Shown: in pieces, positions 1 to 5,924 of the stretch
Layout: the number at the start of each line of letters is the position of its first letter
Position numbering within the stretch: the stretch's first letter is position 1
DNA from: Deltaproteobacteria bacterium
Lineage (GTDB): Bacteria > Desulfobacterota > Desulfobulbia > Desulfobulbales > Desulfocapsaceae
Length of the DNA: 7,753 bases
Assembly (NCBI GenBank): GCA_021779275.1
Contig: JAJYAX010000064.1
Location: 1 to 7,753 of the forward strand
Reading direction: 5' to 3'
Position numbers and translations under genes: made by a program
Notes under the pieces: model-generated
Seen by the model: only the letters and a program-made list of their open reading frames with translations
Databases searched by the model: none
Told to the model about the DNA's origin: nothing

Positions 1-1
1 G

Positions 2-379
2 CGGGGGGTGATTATTGAAACCTTCATCGGCACGCTTTCCCTCGACAGTCTCGATGAATTGGCGCCCGCCTCCCGTGAGGTTGAAGAGGTCTTTACCATC
101 CCCGTCTCCTGGTTTATCGACAACAAACCGGAGATATATTCCACCAGGGTGGAACTCCAGCCCTCCACTACCGGTCCGGACGGCAGCAAGCAGATCCTGT
201 TGCCGGTGGACGAGCTTGGTCTGCCCGCAATGTATGCCCAGAACCGGGAGGGCATGAAGTACAGGGTGCTGGTGTACAAGACGGAGAGATACCTGATCTG
301 GGGGATAACCGCGGCGATAGTGTTCGAGATGGTGCAGAAGATGATTGGGGTTAAAGAGGGGGAAGCTTGGCCATTATGA
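2..379 (+). CDS. Nudix hydrolase, CoA-diphosphatase type (3' part)
   Basis: This is the C-terminal part (125 codons visible) of a Nudix hydrolase; the start and the Nudix box lie left of the window. The reading frame is open to the left edge, and the first visible residues (RGVIIETFIGTL) match the beta-strand that follows the Nudix helix in CoA pyrophosphatases. Next come EVEEVFTIPVSWF, the strand and helix where these enzymes carry the EV-x-EVF motif, and near the end YLIWGITAAIVFEMVQ, the family's typical Y-x-IWG-x-TA-x-I signature (YFVWGMTAGI in NudL-like proteins). Known members cleave CoA or nucleoside-diphosphate derivatives in the cytoplasm, but the substrate cannot be told from this fragment. 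The GTG at 8 is an internal valine, not a start. The TGA (377-379) overlaps the next gene, so the two are probably one operon. The family call is good; the exact substrate is open. Confidence 0.8.
   Translation, partial: RGVIIETFIGTLSLDSLDELAPASREVEEVFTIPVSWFIDNKPEIYSTRVELQPSTTGPDGSKQILLPVDELGLPAMYAQNREGMKYRVLVYKTERYLIWGITAAIVFEMVQKMIGVKEGEAWPL
355..362 (+). promoter_or_regulatory. Ribosome binding site deciding the TTG start of the PAS gene
   Basis: AGAGGGGG lies within the end of the Nudix gene. Its GAGG core is 7 nt before the TTG at 367 but 16 nt before the ATG at 376. The spacing therefore favours TTG 367, although ATG 376 forms a classic ATGA overlap with the upstream stop and could also be used. 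Confidence 0.55.
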
Positions 380-1746
380 TAGGGTTTGGTCTCCTCTCTG
401 TTGTCGTCGTCGTGCTTTTGTTTGCCGATTTTTATCGCAAACGGGCGGGCGAATCCCTGAAAGCCGCACGGGATCGTTATGAAAGCATGTTCAGAAACAA
501 TGCCGTGGCCCTGTTCGAAGAGGACTGTCTGGCCCTTAAGGCGGAGGTGGAACGACTGAAGGGGCAAGGTGTTACGGATATGATGGGATATCTGAACGCC
601 AATCCGGGCCACGTCCGGGAAATGGCCGGGATGTTGACGATACTGGATGTGAATCCCGCCGCCCTGCACCTTTACGGGGCCGACAGTAAGGAAGACCTGC
701 TGGAGTCCTGCGGGAGGATCTTTCCTCCTGATTCTCTGGACGGTTTCAAACAGGTTGTGGCGGCTATTGCGGACGGCAGGCCACACGTTGAATGTGAAAC
801 CGTGAGCCAGAAACTTGCAGGGCAACGGCTCTATGTGATCCTGAGCGCAACCTTTCCACCGTCTCGGGAAGAGTTTTCCAGCATACTCATCAGCGTGGTC
901 GATATCACCGAGCGGAAGCGTTCCCTTGAGGTCCTGCACCGGAGCGAAGAACGTTTTCGCAACGTGTTCGACAATGCGGCCAGCGGTATGGCCCTGGTCG
1001 ATCTGCGGGGGCGCTACATCCGGGTCAACGAGGAGTTCCAGCGCATGCTCGGTTATACCGCCAACGAGCTGGAATGGAAAAACTGGCAGGAAGTGACGCA
1101 TCCCGAGGACATAAGCCTGACTAAAAGGATGATTATATCGCTGATCGCCGGTCAGCGGGTCCAGCCTCTGGAGAAGCGATATGTGAATAAAAAGGGCCAG
1201 ACCGTCTGGGCGCTCTTAAATATTGCCCTGATTCAGAGCGAGAGCCGCAAGCCCCTCTACTATATCACCCAGGTGCAGGATATCTCCCGGATGAAGGAGG
1301 AGCAGGAACAGCTGCGCGAAAAGGATGAACGCTACCGGCAGATCTTTGAGGCCGATCTCAGCGGGTTTTATATTGCCCGGCCCGCCGGCGAGCTGGTCAT
1401 GTGCAATAAGGTCTTTTCTGATCTCGTGGGTTTTTCCTGTATTGAAGAGACCATCGGCATGAATTTATGCCGATTCTTTAAAGAACCCGATCTCTGCCTC
1501 CGGTTGCTGCATGATCTGGCCGATAAAAAGAAACTGGAGCATGTCGAGGTGGAATTCATCCGGCGCGACGGGGCGGTGCTCCATGTCCACCTCAACGGGG
1601 TGGGGCGGTTCGACTCCCGGGGGGAGTTGATCGAGGTCCTTGGATATCTGATGGATATCACCCGCCAGAAAAACCTGGAAGCCCGTCTTCTCCATGCCGG
1701 GAGAGCGGCGTCTACCGCCGCGGCCGGGGGCGTGGAGGTTATTTGA
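367..1746 (+). CDS. Membrane-anchored triple-PAS sensor without an output domain
   Basis: A 459-residue signalling protein. Residues 4-21 are a single hydrophobic segment (IGFGLLSVVVVVLLFA) followed by basic DFYRKR, so the rest is probably cytoplasmic. A short helical linker (about 25-75) leads to three PAS domains at roughly 80-183, 191-312 and 318-437. PAS markers are visible: DVNPAALHLYG in the first, RFRNVFDNAASGMALVD with RVNEEFQRMLGY in the second, and RYRQIFEADLSGFY with CNKVFSDLVGF in the third. Each domain ends in a D-I-T/S-R/E linker (VVDITERK, VQDISRMK, LMDITRQK). PAS domains bind ligands or mediate dimerisation. The protein ends with NLEARLLHAGRAASTAAAGG and three more residues. 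This resembles the start of a HisKA dimerisation helix but stops before the phospho-acceptor His, and no ATPase, GGDEF or EAL domain follows. It is probably translated with the upstream Nudix gene (13-nt overlap from TTG 367, or 4 nt from ATG 376). It could be a naturally output-less sensor or a decayed kinase; ligand unknown. Confidence 0.85.
   Translation: MAIMIGFGLLSVVVVVLLFADFYRKRAGESLKAARDRYESMFRNNAVALFEEDCLALKAEVERLKGQGVTDMMGYLNANPGHVREMAGMLTILDVNPAALHLYGADSKEDLLESCGRIFPPDSLDGFKQVVAAIADGRPHVECETVSQKLAGQRLYVILSATFPPSREEFSSILISVVDITERKRSLEVLHRSEERFRNVFDNAASGMALVDLRGRYIRVNEEFQRMLGYTANELEWKNWQEVTHPEDISLTKRMIISLIAGQRVQPLEKRYVNKKGQTVWALLNIALIQSESRKPLYYITQVQDISRMKEEQEQLREKDERYRQIFEADLSGFYIARPAGELVMCNKVFSDLVGFSCIEETIGMNLCRFFKEPDLCLRLLHDLADKKKLEHVEVEFIRRDGAVLHVHLNGVGRFDSRGELIEVLGYLMDITRQKNLEARLLHAGRAASTAAAGGVEVI
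1705..1721. other. GC hairpin near the convergent gene ends
   Basis: GCGGCG and CGCCGC (1705-1710 and 1716-1721) form a perfect 6-bp inverted repeat around a 5-nt loop, inside the last codons of the PAS gene and just past the stop of the fapA-like gene. No T-run follows on either strand, so it does not meet the pattern of an intrinsic terminator. It could still slow convergent transcription. It may also merely reflect the Ala-rich coding sequence. Confidence 0.25.
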
Positions 1747-3448
1747 GCGACGAGGTGATGATTGATTTGAGGTTCTTGTGCAGACTGAACTGCTTTTTTG
1801 ACACGGTCTGTGCGAGGATCATGCTGCGGTTGCCGATCCGGATCCGGGTGCCCGCAAAGACCGTTCCCTGGACATCAATCCGGATCTTGTCGATATTGCC
1901 CGTCTCCTCGGCCTGATCGTCACTGTCGAGCCCCCCGCCGCGCGAATAGAGCCCGGTCCCTGGGATCAGGTTCAATTGGAGAAGCTTGAGTTTGGTGTCC
2001 GAGACCCCTTCTTCCATTTTCCGGATCTTCTTCGACTTGGCTGCCCCTCCATAGAGCTGCAGCCAACGGATGATCTCGTTCTGCTGCTGAACGATGCTGT
2101 CCTGCAGTTCCTGGTGGAGCAGCAGTCTCTTGGCGTCAACGCCTGCGGCGAGCAACGTTGAGCCGCAATTGTCCGAACCGACGTCGGAGAGGGTGAGATT
2201 TCCTCCGGCAATAAGATCTCCTCCCATTACCTTGCTCCCGGCCTGGCAGCGAATATTCGATACCGCAGTGATCCTGCTGTAATAGGATTGGGTCCGAATA
2301 ACCACAATCCCGCCGGATTCCACAGTTCCCTGTTCGATAAAACGGATGTCCACATCGCCCAGGGCCTCGATGCGGGATGTCTTGCCGGTGATCCCGCCTT
2401 TGATCACCACATTCGCCTGGCCTGCAACGGTCGCTGACATCACGCTCCCGCCTATCTCGATGTCCCCATCGGCGGTGACCTTGAAGCCGGGGTGGATGGA
2501 GCCGCGGATGGACAGAGAATTCCCGGATTCCACATTGCCCGTTTTATAGTTGATATCTCCCGGCAGCAAAAGCCGGGAACAGACCTTGATGGTCGTGTTG
2601 TTGACGACGGACAGGACCCCGTCCTTTCTTGCCGTCACCCTCATATCGTCCTCGGAAAAGGCGGCGTCGTTTGCGACCTTGACCTTGATGTCATCGCCCT
2701 CTTCCGGTTCAATCACCTCTCCCAGGACATTGATCCCGGTTGATCCGGGAATGGACGGTATCTTTGTGGCGATATGCTGTCCCGCATGGACGCCGACCAT
2801 GATCCGGCGTTCACGGAAGTCGATGGAGCCGTCCGCAAGCAATCTGCCGGCCAGGGGCCCGATTTCAAGTTCAAAGCGGATCTCCGCATCGGTGCTTATG
2901 CCCGGAGGGGTGCCTGCGGCAACGGGTATTTGGAAAAATTCACTGCGCCGTTCGCGAATGAATTCCCGGGCCTGTTGCAGGGCGTCGGGATCAATGCCAT
3001 GAACAATGCCTGCACTTTCCAGAAGCTGCGACAGATCCTGGTCGGCCAGGGCGGTCGAACCCGGTATCGGCGGATGGATATAGAGGGTCGCCTGCATCCC
3101 ATCAGGGCTGATTTCCACCAGCGGTTCAATGGAGATGACCGGGATTGGCTTGTCATCCTCCTTCGTTTTCAGGTGGTCAATCTTCGGATAGCCGGCGACG
3201 CCGGCCAGAAGCGAGTTGCCGTCTGTGGAGAATTTCACGTTGCTTCCGGCCTGAAGCGGGCTTTTTTCGAACCCTTGCCGGGCGTATTTGGAAAAATCCG
3301 GGAAGTCCGCCAGACACTGTCCGGTCGTAACGAACTCGGAAATAGTCATTTTGGCAGCCGTTTCATCCTGACCTATGTCCATCCGTTTCTGCAGAAAATG
3401 GATGATGGGCTCCATGTATTTTTTTTTGGGGGCGCCGGAGGTGTTCAT
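1739..3448 (-). CDS. FapA (DUF342) family beta-helix protein
   Basis: This 569-residue protein belongs to the FapA/DUF342 family ('flagellar assembly protein A'), which is widespread also in bacteria where the flagellar link is unproven. An N-terminal part (1-180) is followed by the conserved core (about 185-430). The core has the family hallmarks DGSIDFRERR (207-216), IPSIPGSTGINVLGE (230-244) and KDGVLSVVNN (275-284). After these comes a run of short strands with glycine turns (GDINYKTGNVESGNSLSIRG, then DGDIEIGGSV, ALGDVDIRFIEQG, GDLIAGGNLTLSDVG), typical of a right-handed beta-helix. A charged, probably coiled-coil helix pair follows (440-492), then a closing strand segment (IRIDVQGTVFAGTRIRIGN, 522-540). 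There is no signal peptide or membrane segment, so it is cytoplasmic. The ATG start has AAGGAG 11 nt upstream, overlapping the stop of the MBL gene; a second ATG at codon 12 has no such site. Last gene of a three-gene operon. Codons 8-10 form a run of nine A. The family call is firm; the role is not. Confidence 0.88.
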   Translation of the reverse strand: MNTSGAPKKKYMEPIIHFLQKRMDIGQDETAAKMTISEFVTTGQCLADFPDFSKYARQGFEKSPLQAGSNVKFSTDGNSLLAGVAGYPKIDHLKTKEDDKPIPVISIEPLVEISPDGMQATLYIHPPIPGSTALADQDLSQLLESAGIVHGIDPDALQQAREFIRERRSEFFQIPVAAGTPPGISTDAEIRFELEIGPLAGRLLADGSIDFRERRIMVGVHAGQHIATKIPSIPGSTGINVLGEVIEPEEGDDIKVKVANDAAFSEDDMRVTARKDGVLSVVNNTTIKVCSRLLLPGDINYKTGNVESGNSLSIRGSIHPGFKVTADGDIEIGGSVMSATVAGQANVVIKGGITGKTSRIEALGDVDIRFIEQGTVESGGIVVIRTQSYYSRITAVSNIRCQAGSKVMGGDLIAGGNLTLSDVGSDNCGSTLLAAGVDAKRLLLHQELQDSIVQQQNEIIRWLQLYGGAAKSKKIRKMEEGVSDTKLKLLQLNLIPGTGLYSRGGGLDSDDQAEETGNIDKIRIDVQGTVFAGTRIRIGNRSMILAQTVSKKQFSLHKNLKSIITSSLK

Positions 3449-3456
3449 CGTGTTAA

Positions 3457-4086
3457 TTACTCCTTTTCGAGGATCTGCACCAGGATTTTCCCTTCGAGGA
3501 GCCGGCTGAAGCGCTCCGCATCGGCGCGTTCGCCGACCAGACTGCCGTAATGCATCGGGATAGCCAGGCTGGGCTTGAGGGTCAGGGCGGCCTGGGCTGC
3601 CTCTTCGGGGGTCATAACGTAGGTCCCGGACACAGGCAGCAGGGCGATGTCCGCCTGGATGTCCTGCATCTCCGGGATCAGATCGGTGTCCCCGGCGTGG
3701 TAGACCCGCACCCCGTCGAGCAGGATGATAAAACCCAGCCAGCCGTTTTTCTTCGGATGAAATTTCTTGTTGGTATTATAGGCCTGGACGGCCTGGACCT
3801 GAATGCCTTTTACGGTCAGAGAGTCGCCGGGAGCCACCACCTGGACCGCGCCCGTGAGTTGCTTTGCGCAGGACCCACAGGTAACGATAACCGTCTCCGC
3901 GCCCCGGATCTTGGCGATATCCTCCGGTGAACAATGATCATAATGGTCATGGGAGATAAAAATGATATCCGCCGCGGGACCGGTCTGGATCTGGAAGGGA
4001 TCGAAATAGATGGTCGGTCCGGCATCGATTCTGAATGCATCATGGCCCAGCCAATGCATCTTTGCTGTGATTTTTTCAACTGACAT
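3457..4086 (-). CDS. MBL-fold metal-dependent hydrolase, UlaG/UPF0173-like
   Basis: A 209-residue cytoplasmic protein of the metallo-beta-lactamase superfamily, of the short UlaG/UPF0173-like type. It opens with MHWLGHDAFRID (10-21), the usual first strand of this subgroup. The main metal-binding motif is intact: SHDHYDH at 45-51 gives H46, H48, D50 and H51. Further ligands are H130 and D133 in YHAGDTD (129-135) and H179 in PMHYGS (177-182), so a dinuclear metal site and hydrolase activity are expected. The substrate is unknown; relatives include lactonases and phosphodiester hydrolases. The start at 4086 is supported by a G-rich Shine-Dalgarno (AGGGGGGAG) overlapping the TAG of the upstream DUF2905 gene; Met10 has no ribosome binding site. 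It sits 9 nt after DUF2905 and 8 nt before the fapA-like gene, so all three should be cotranscribed and translationally linked. Confidence 0.88.
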   Translation of the reverse strand: MSVEKITAKMHWLGHDAFRIDAGPTIYFDPFQIQTGPAADIIFISHDHYDHCSPEDIAKIRGAETVIVTCGSCAKQLTGAVQVVAPGDSLTVKGIQVQAVQAYNTNKKFHPKKNGWLGFIILLDGVRVYHAGDTDLIPEMQDIQADIALLPVSGTYVMTPEEAAQAALTLKPSLAIPMHYGSLVGERADAERFSRLLEGKILVQILEKE

Positions 4087-4095
4087 GGCTCCCCC

Positions 4096-4293
4096 CTATT
4101 TGAAGATCTTCATGATCACCGCTATGATGACACTGATAATAATCGACGTCGTAACTGGGAAATAAAATTTGAAGCCCGGCCGGGTAATAACAATATCGCC
4201 GGGGAGCCGGCCTAGGGGAATCCTGCCGAGCCAGGGCCAGAGCAGCCCGATGACTAAAACTATAAGTCCTACCGCTATCAGGGCCTTTCTCAT
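4096..4293 (-). CDS. DUF2905 family small membrane protein
   Basis: A 65-residue protein with two hydrophobic segments (about 4-20 and 46-63), joined by a short loop containing LGRLPGDIVI (27-36) and FKFYFPVTT (41-49). That loop, with its G-R-L-P-G-D-I core and FYFP just before the second helix, is the signature of DUF2905, a family of tiny inner-membrane proteins of unknown function; the length is normal for it. The start at 4293 has GGAG 11 nt upstream. It is the first gene of the minus-strand operon with the MBL hydrolase and the FapA-like protein and probably carries the operon promoter upstream. No biochemical role can be assigned. Confidence 0.85.
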   Translation of the reverse strand: MRKALIAVGLIVLVIGLLWPWLGRIPLGRLPGDIVITRPGFKFYFPVTTSIIISVIIAVIMKIFK

Positions 4294-4341
4294 GGTAGAG
4301 TAAACTCCGTTAGAATAACCTCAATCGTGATCCGTTTGAAA

Positions 4342-4370
4342 AGTATTGCAATATTATTGTCTAAAATCAA
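4342..4370 (-). promoter_or_regulatory. Possible sigma70-type promoter for the DUF2905-MBL-fapA operon
   Basis: On the minus strand TTGATT (4370-4365) and AATACT (4347-4342) are separated by 17 nt, in an AT-rich patch about 50 nt upstream of the DUF2905 start. The -35 matches well and the -10 is weak. The location between divergent genes makes a promoter here likely, but the exact boxes are uncertain. Confidence 0.3.
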
Positions 4371-4468
4371 GGCGTAACTTTATCGGCCCGCCTCCCTCGT
4401 CAGACTGCCGATCTGTCTGTCGAGCAGGTTTTGCCGCATGAACACCGGGGGTAGCCGCCGTTTTTGAT

Positions 4469-4497
4469 TTGACAAGCAGGGGCTGTGCAGGTATATC
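4469..4497 (+). promoter_or_regulatory. Candidate sigma70 promoter of the leader ORF and rmuC
   Basis: A consensus -35 TTGACA (4469-4474) is followed after exactly 17 nt by TATATC (4492-4497), which matches the first four bases of TATAAT. Transcription would begin near 4504, about 40 nt before the leader ORF and 74 nt before rmuC. The -35 and the spacing are strong; the -10 lacks the final T. Confidence 0.45.
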
Positions 4498-4532
4498 TGG
4501 GGAAGGTCTTTGCAAACAATCTTAATATGATA

Positions 4533-4578
4533 GAGGGAAGCAATGGATGATTTTCCGTTTCATGGGGCTGAGCGGTGA
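4533..4578 (+). CDS. Leader peptide ORF coupled to rmuC (11 codons, start 4543)
   Basis: A very short ORF starts at ATG 4543 and encodes MDDFPFHGAER, ending at TGA 4576-4578. Its ribosome binding site GAGGGA (4533-4538, included in the span) is the best one in the intergenic region, with the GAGG core 6 nt before the ATG. The stop shares its last base with the rmuC ATG (TGATG). rmuC itself has only a poor Shine-Dalgarno, GAGCGG within the leader's last codons. Ribosomes finishing the leader could therefore re-initiate at rmuC. The peptide has no run of one amino acid and no visible attenuator hairpin, so simple coupling is more likely than amino-acid attenuation. It is inferred from sequence alone and could be chance. 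Confidence 0.5.
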
Positions 4579-5924
4579 TGTCTCTTCAGGAACTCATTGT
4601 CCGAAATCTGAGTCCGGTGCTTCCGGTTGTCCTGGCGCTCTTCTGTGTCGGCTTTGTTGCCCTGATCCTGCTGGGATATAAGGCCCGCCTGCTGGGATCG
4701 CGGCTGGCGGAAAAGGACAAAGAGCTTGGTGTGCTGCGCCAACAGACGGCTGACCTGCAGATGACCATCACCGAGCAGAAGGTGCATGCCGCCGAGCTTT
4801 CGATGCAACTCCTGCATGAACGGCGGCATGGCGCCGAAAAACTGGCCCTGCTGGAACGGGCGCGGGAGGAATTACGTCTCCAGTTCCAGGTCTTGGCCCA
4901 ACAAATATTTGACGAAAAGAGCGCCACCTTCAGCGCCCAGAGCACCGAAAGGCTGGGAGGCGTCCTCCTGCCCTTCCAGGAACAGATGGATTCTTTCCGC
5001 AAACGTATCGATGATATCTATATCAATGACACCAAGGAGCGCATCTCGCTTCGAGAAGAGATCCTCCACCTGCGGGACCTCAACCGGCAGATCAGCGAAG
5101 AGGCCGTCAACCTGACCCGCGCCCTGAAGGGTGACCGGAAGCTTCAGGGGAACTGGGGAGAGATGGTCCTGGAGCGGGTTCTTGAGCAGTCCGGCCTGCG
5201 CAAAGGGCATGAATATGAGACCCAAGGAGGCTTCAGGGACCGGGAAAACCAGCTGTTGAAACCTGATGTGATCATCCGTCTGCCCGACGGCAAGGACATC
5301 ATCGTCGACTCCAAGGTCTCTCTTGCGGCCTGGGAGCGCTACGTCAATTGCGACGACAACGACCAGGGACAGGTATTTCTGAACCGGCATGTCCAGGCCA
5401 TCCGGGAGCATATCATCGGCCTGAGCCGGAAGGATTACAGCGGGCTCAAGGGAGTCCGCTCCCTGGATTTCGTCCTGATGTTCATGCCCATCGAGGCGGC
5501 CTTTATGGCGGCCTTCCAGCATGATGAAAAATTGTTTTCCGACGCCTTTACCCATAAGATCATTGTGGTGACCCCGACCACGCTCCTGGCCACCCTGCGG
5601 ACCATTGAAAACATCTGGCGGTATGAGCACCAGAGCCGGAACTCCCAGGAGATCGCCGATCAGGCCGGGGCGCTCTATAACAAGCTCTGCAGTTTCGTCG
5701 AGGACATGGAAAAGATAGGGAAACAACTCGGCGCCTGCACGACCACCTTCGATGCCGCCATGAACAAGCTGACCCATGGCCGGGGCAATATCATCGCCCT
5801 GGCCCACGGGCTGCCGGAGCTTGGGGTAAAGGTGAAGAGGACCCTGCCTAAATCGATCACGGAAGGCGCGGAATTGGATCCCGCCAATCAGAATGTATCG
5901 ATACAGGCGACCAGGTCGTCATGA
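4578..5924 (+). CDS. rmuC: DNA recombination protein RmuC
   Basis: A 448-residue RmuC homologue, close to the family's usual 450-500. In E. coli rmuC limits rearrangements at inverted repeats, and a nuclease role is inferred from its PD-(D/E)XK-like fold. One N-terminal membrane segment (14-33) is followed by a long coiled-coil helix (about 38-115) and the conserved RmuC domain (about 150-424). The domain contains GNWGEMVLERVLEQSGL (191-207) and KPDVIIRLPDGKDIIVDSKV (228-247). E195, D230, D244 and K246 are candidate active-site residues of the PD...D-x-K type and all are present. Later conserved blocks are LMFMPIEAAF, VVTPTTLLATLRTIENIWR and GRGNII. ATG 4578 is chosen because it overlaps the stop of an upstream leader ORF (TGATG); the adjacent GTG 4575 would add one residue, and an in-frame stop at 4569 excludes anything earlier. 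The variable C-terminal tail (about the last 12 codons) runs into the end of the opposite-strand kinase gene. Confidence 0.93.
   Translation: MSLQELIVRNLSPVLPVVLALFCVGFVALILLGYKARLLGSRLAEKDKELGVLRQQTADLQMTITEQKVHAAELSMQLLHERRHGAEKLALLERAREELRLQFQVLAQQIFDEKSATFSAQSTERLGGVLLPFQEQMDSFRKRIDDIYINDTKERISLREEILHLRDLNRQISEEAVNLTRALKGDRKLQGNWGEMVLERVLEQSGLRKGHEYETQGGFRDRENQLLKPDVIIRLPDGKDIIVDSKVSLAAWERYVNCDDNDQGQVFLNRHVQAIREHIIGLSRKDYSGLKGVRSLDFVLMFMPIEAAFMAAFQHDEKLFSDAFTHKIIVVTPTTLLATLRTIENIWRYEHQSRNSQEIADQAGALYNKLCSFVEDMEKIGKQLGACTTTFDAAMNKLTHGRGNIIALAHGLPELGVKVKRTLPKSITEGAELDPANQNVSIQATRSS

Noticed and set aside
8..379. GTG at 8 as the start of a complete 123-residue protein
   Set aside because: The frame is open to the left edge and the visible part aligns with the C-terminal half of Nudix CoA diphosphatases, so the gene begins outside the window.
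2774..3550. Plus-strand open frame of 258 codons opposite the fapA-like gene
   Set aside because: It is antisense to clear FapA domain sequence and extends into the MBL gene; the translation shows no known family and no start signal.
4411..4426. LexA-like box (CTGT-N8-CAGG) before rmuC
   Set aside because: The right half is CAGG, not ACAG, and the centre is not AT-rich; it does not meet the LexA palindrome, and the SOS box of this lineage is unknown.
4447..4466. Possible terminator (GC-rich stretch followed by TTTTT) upstream of rmuC
   Set aside because: Only a 3-4 bp stem can be drawn before the five T, too weak for an intrinsic terminator, and no plus-strand gene upstream needs one.
4872..5807. 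Long minus-strand open frame of 311 codons opposite rmuC
   Set aside because: It lies wholly inside the strongly conserved RmuC coding region, has no ribosome binding site or recognisable motif, and its composition is that of an antisense shadow of a GC-rich gene.
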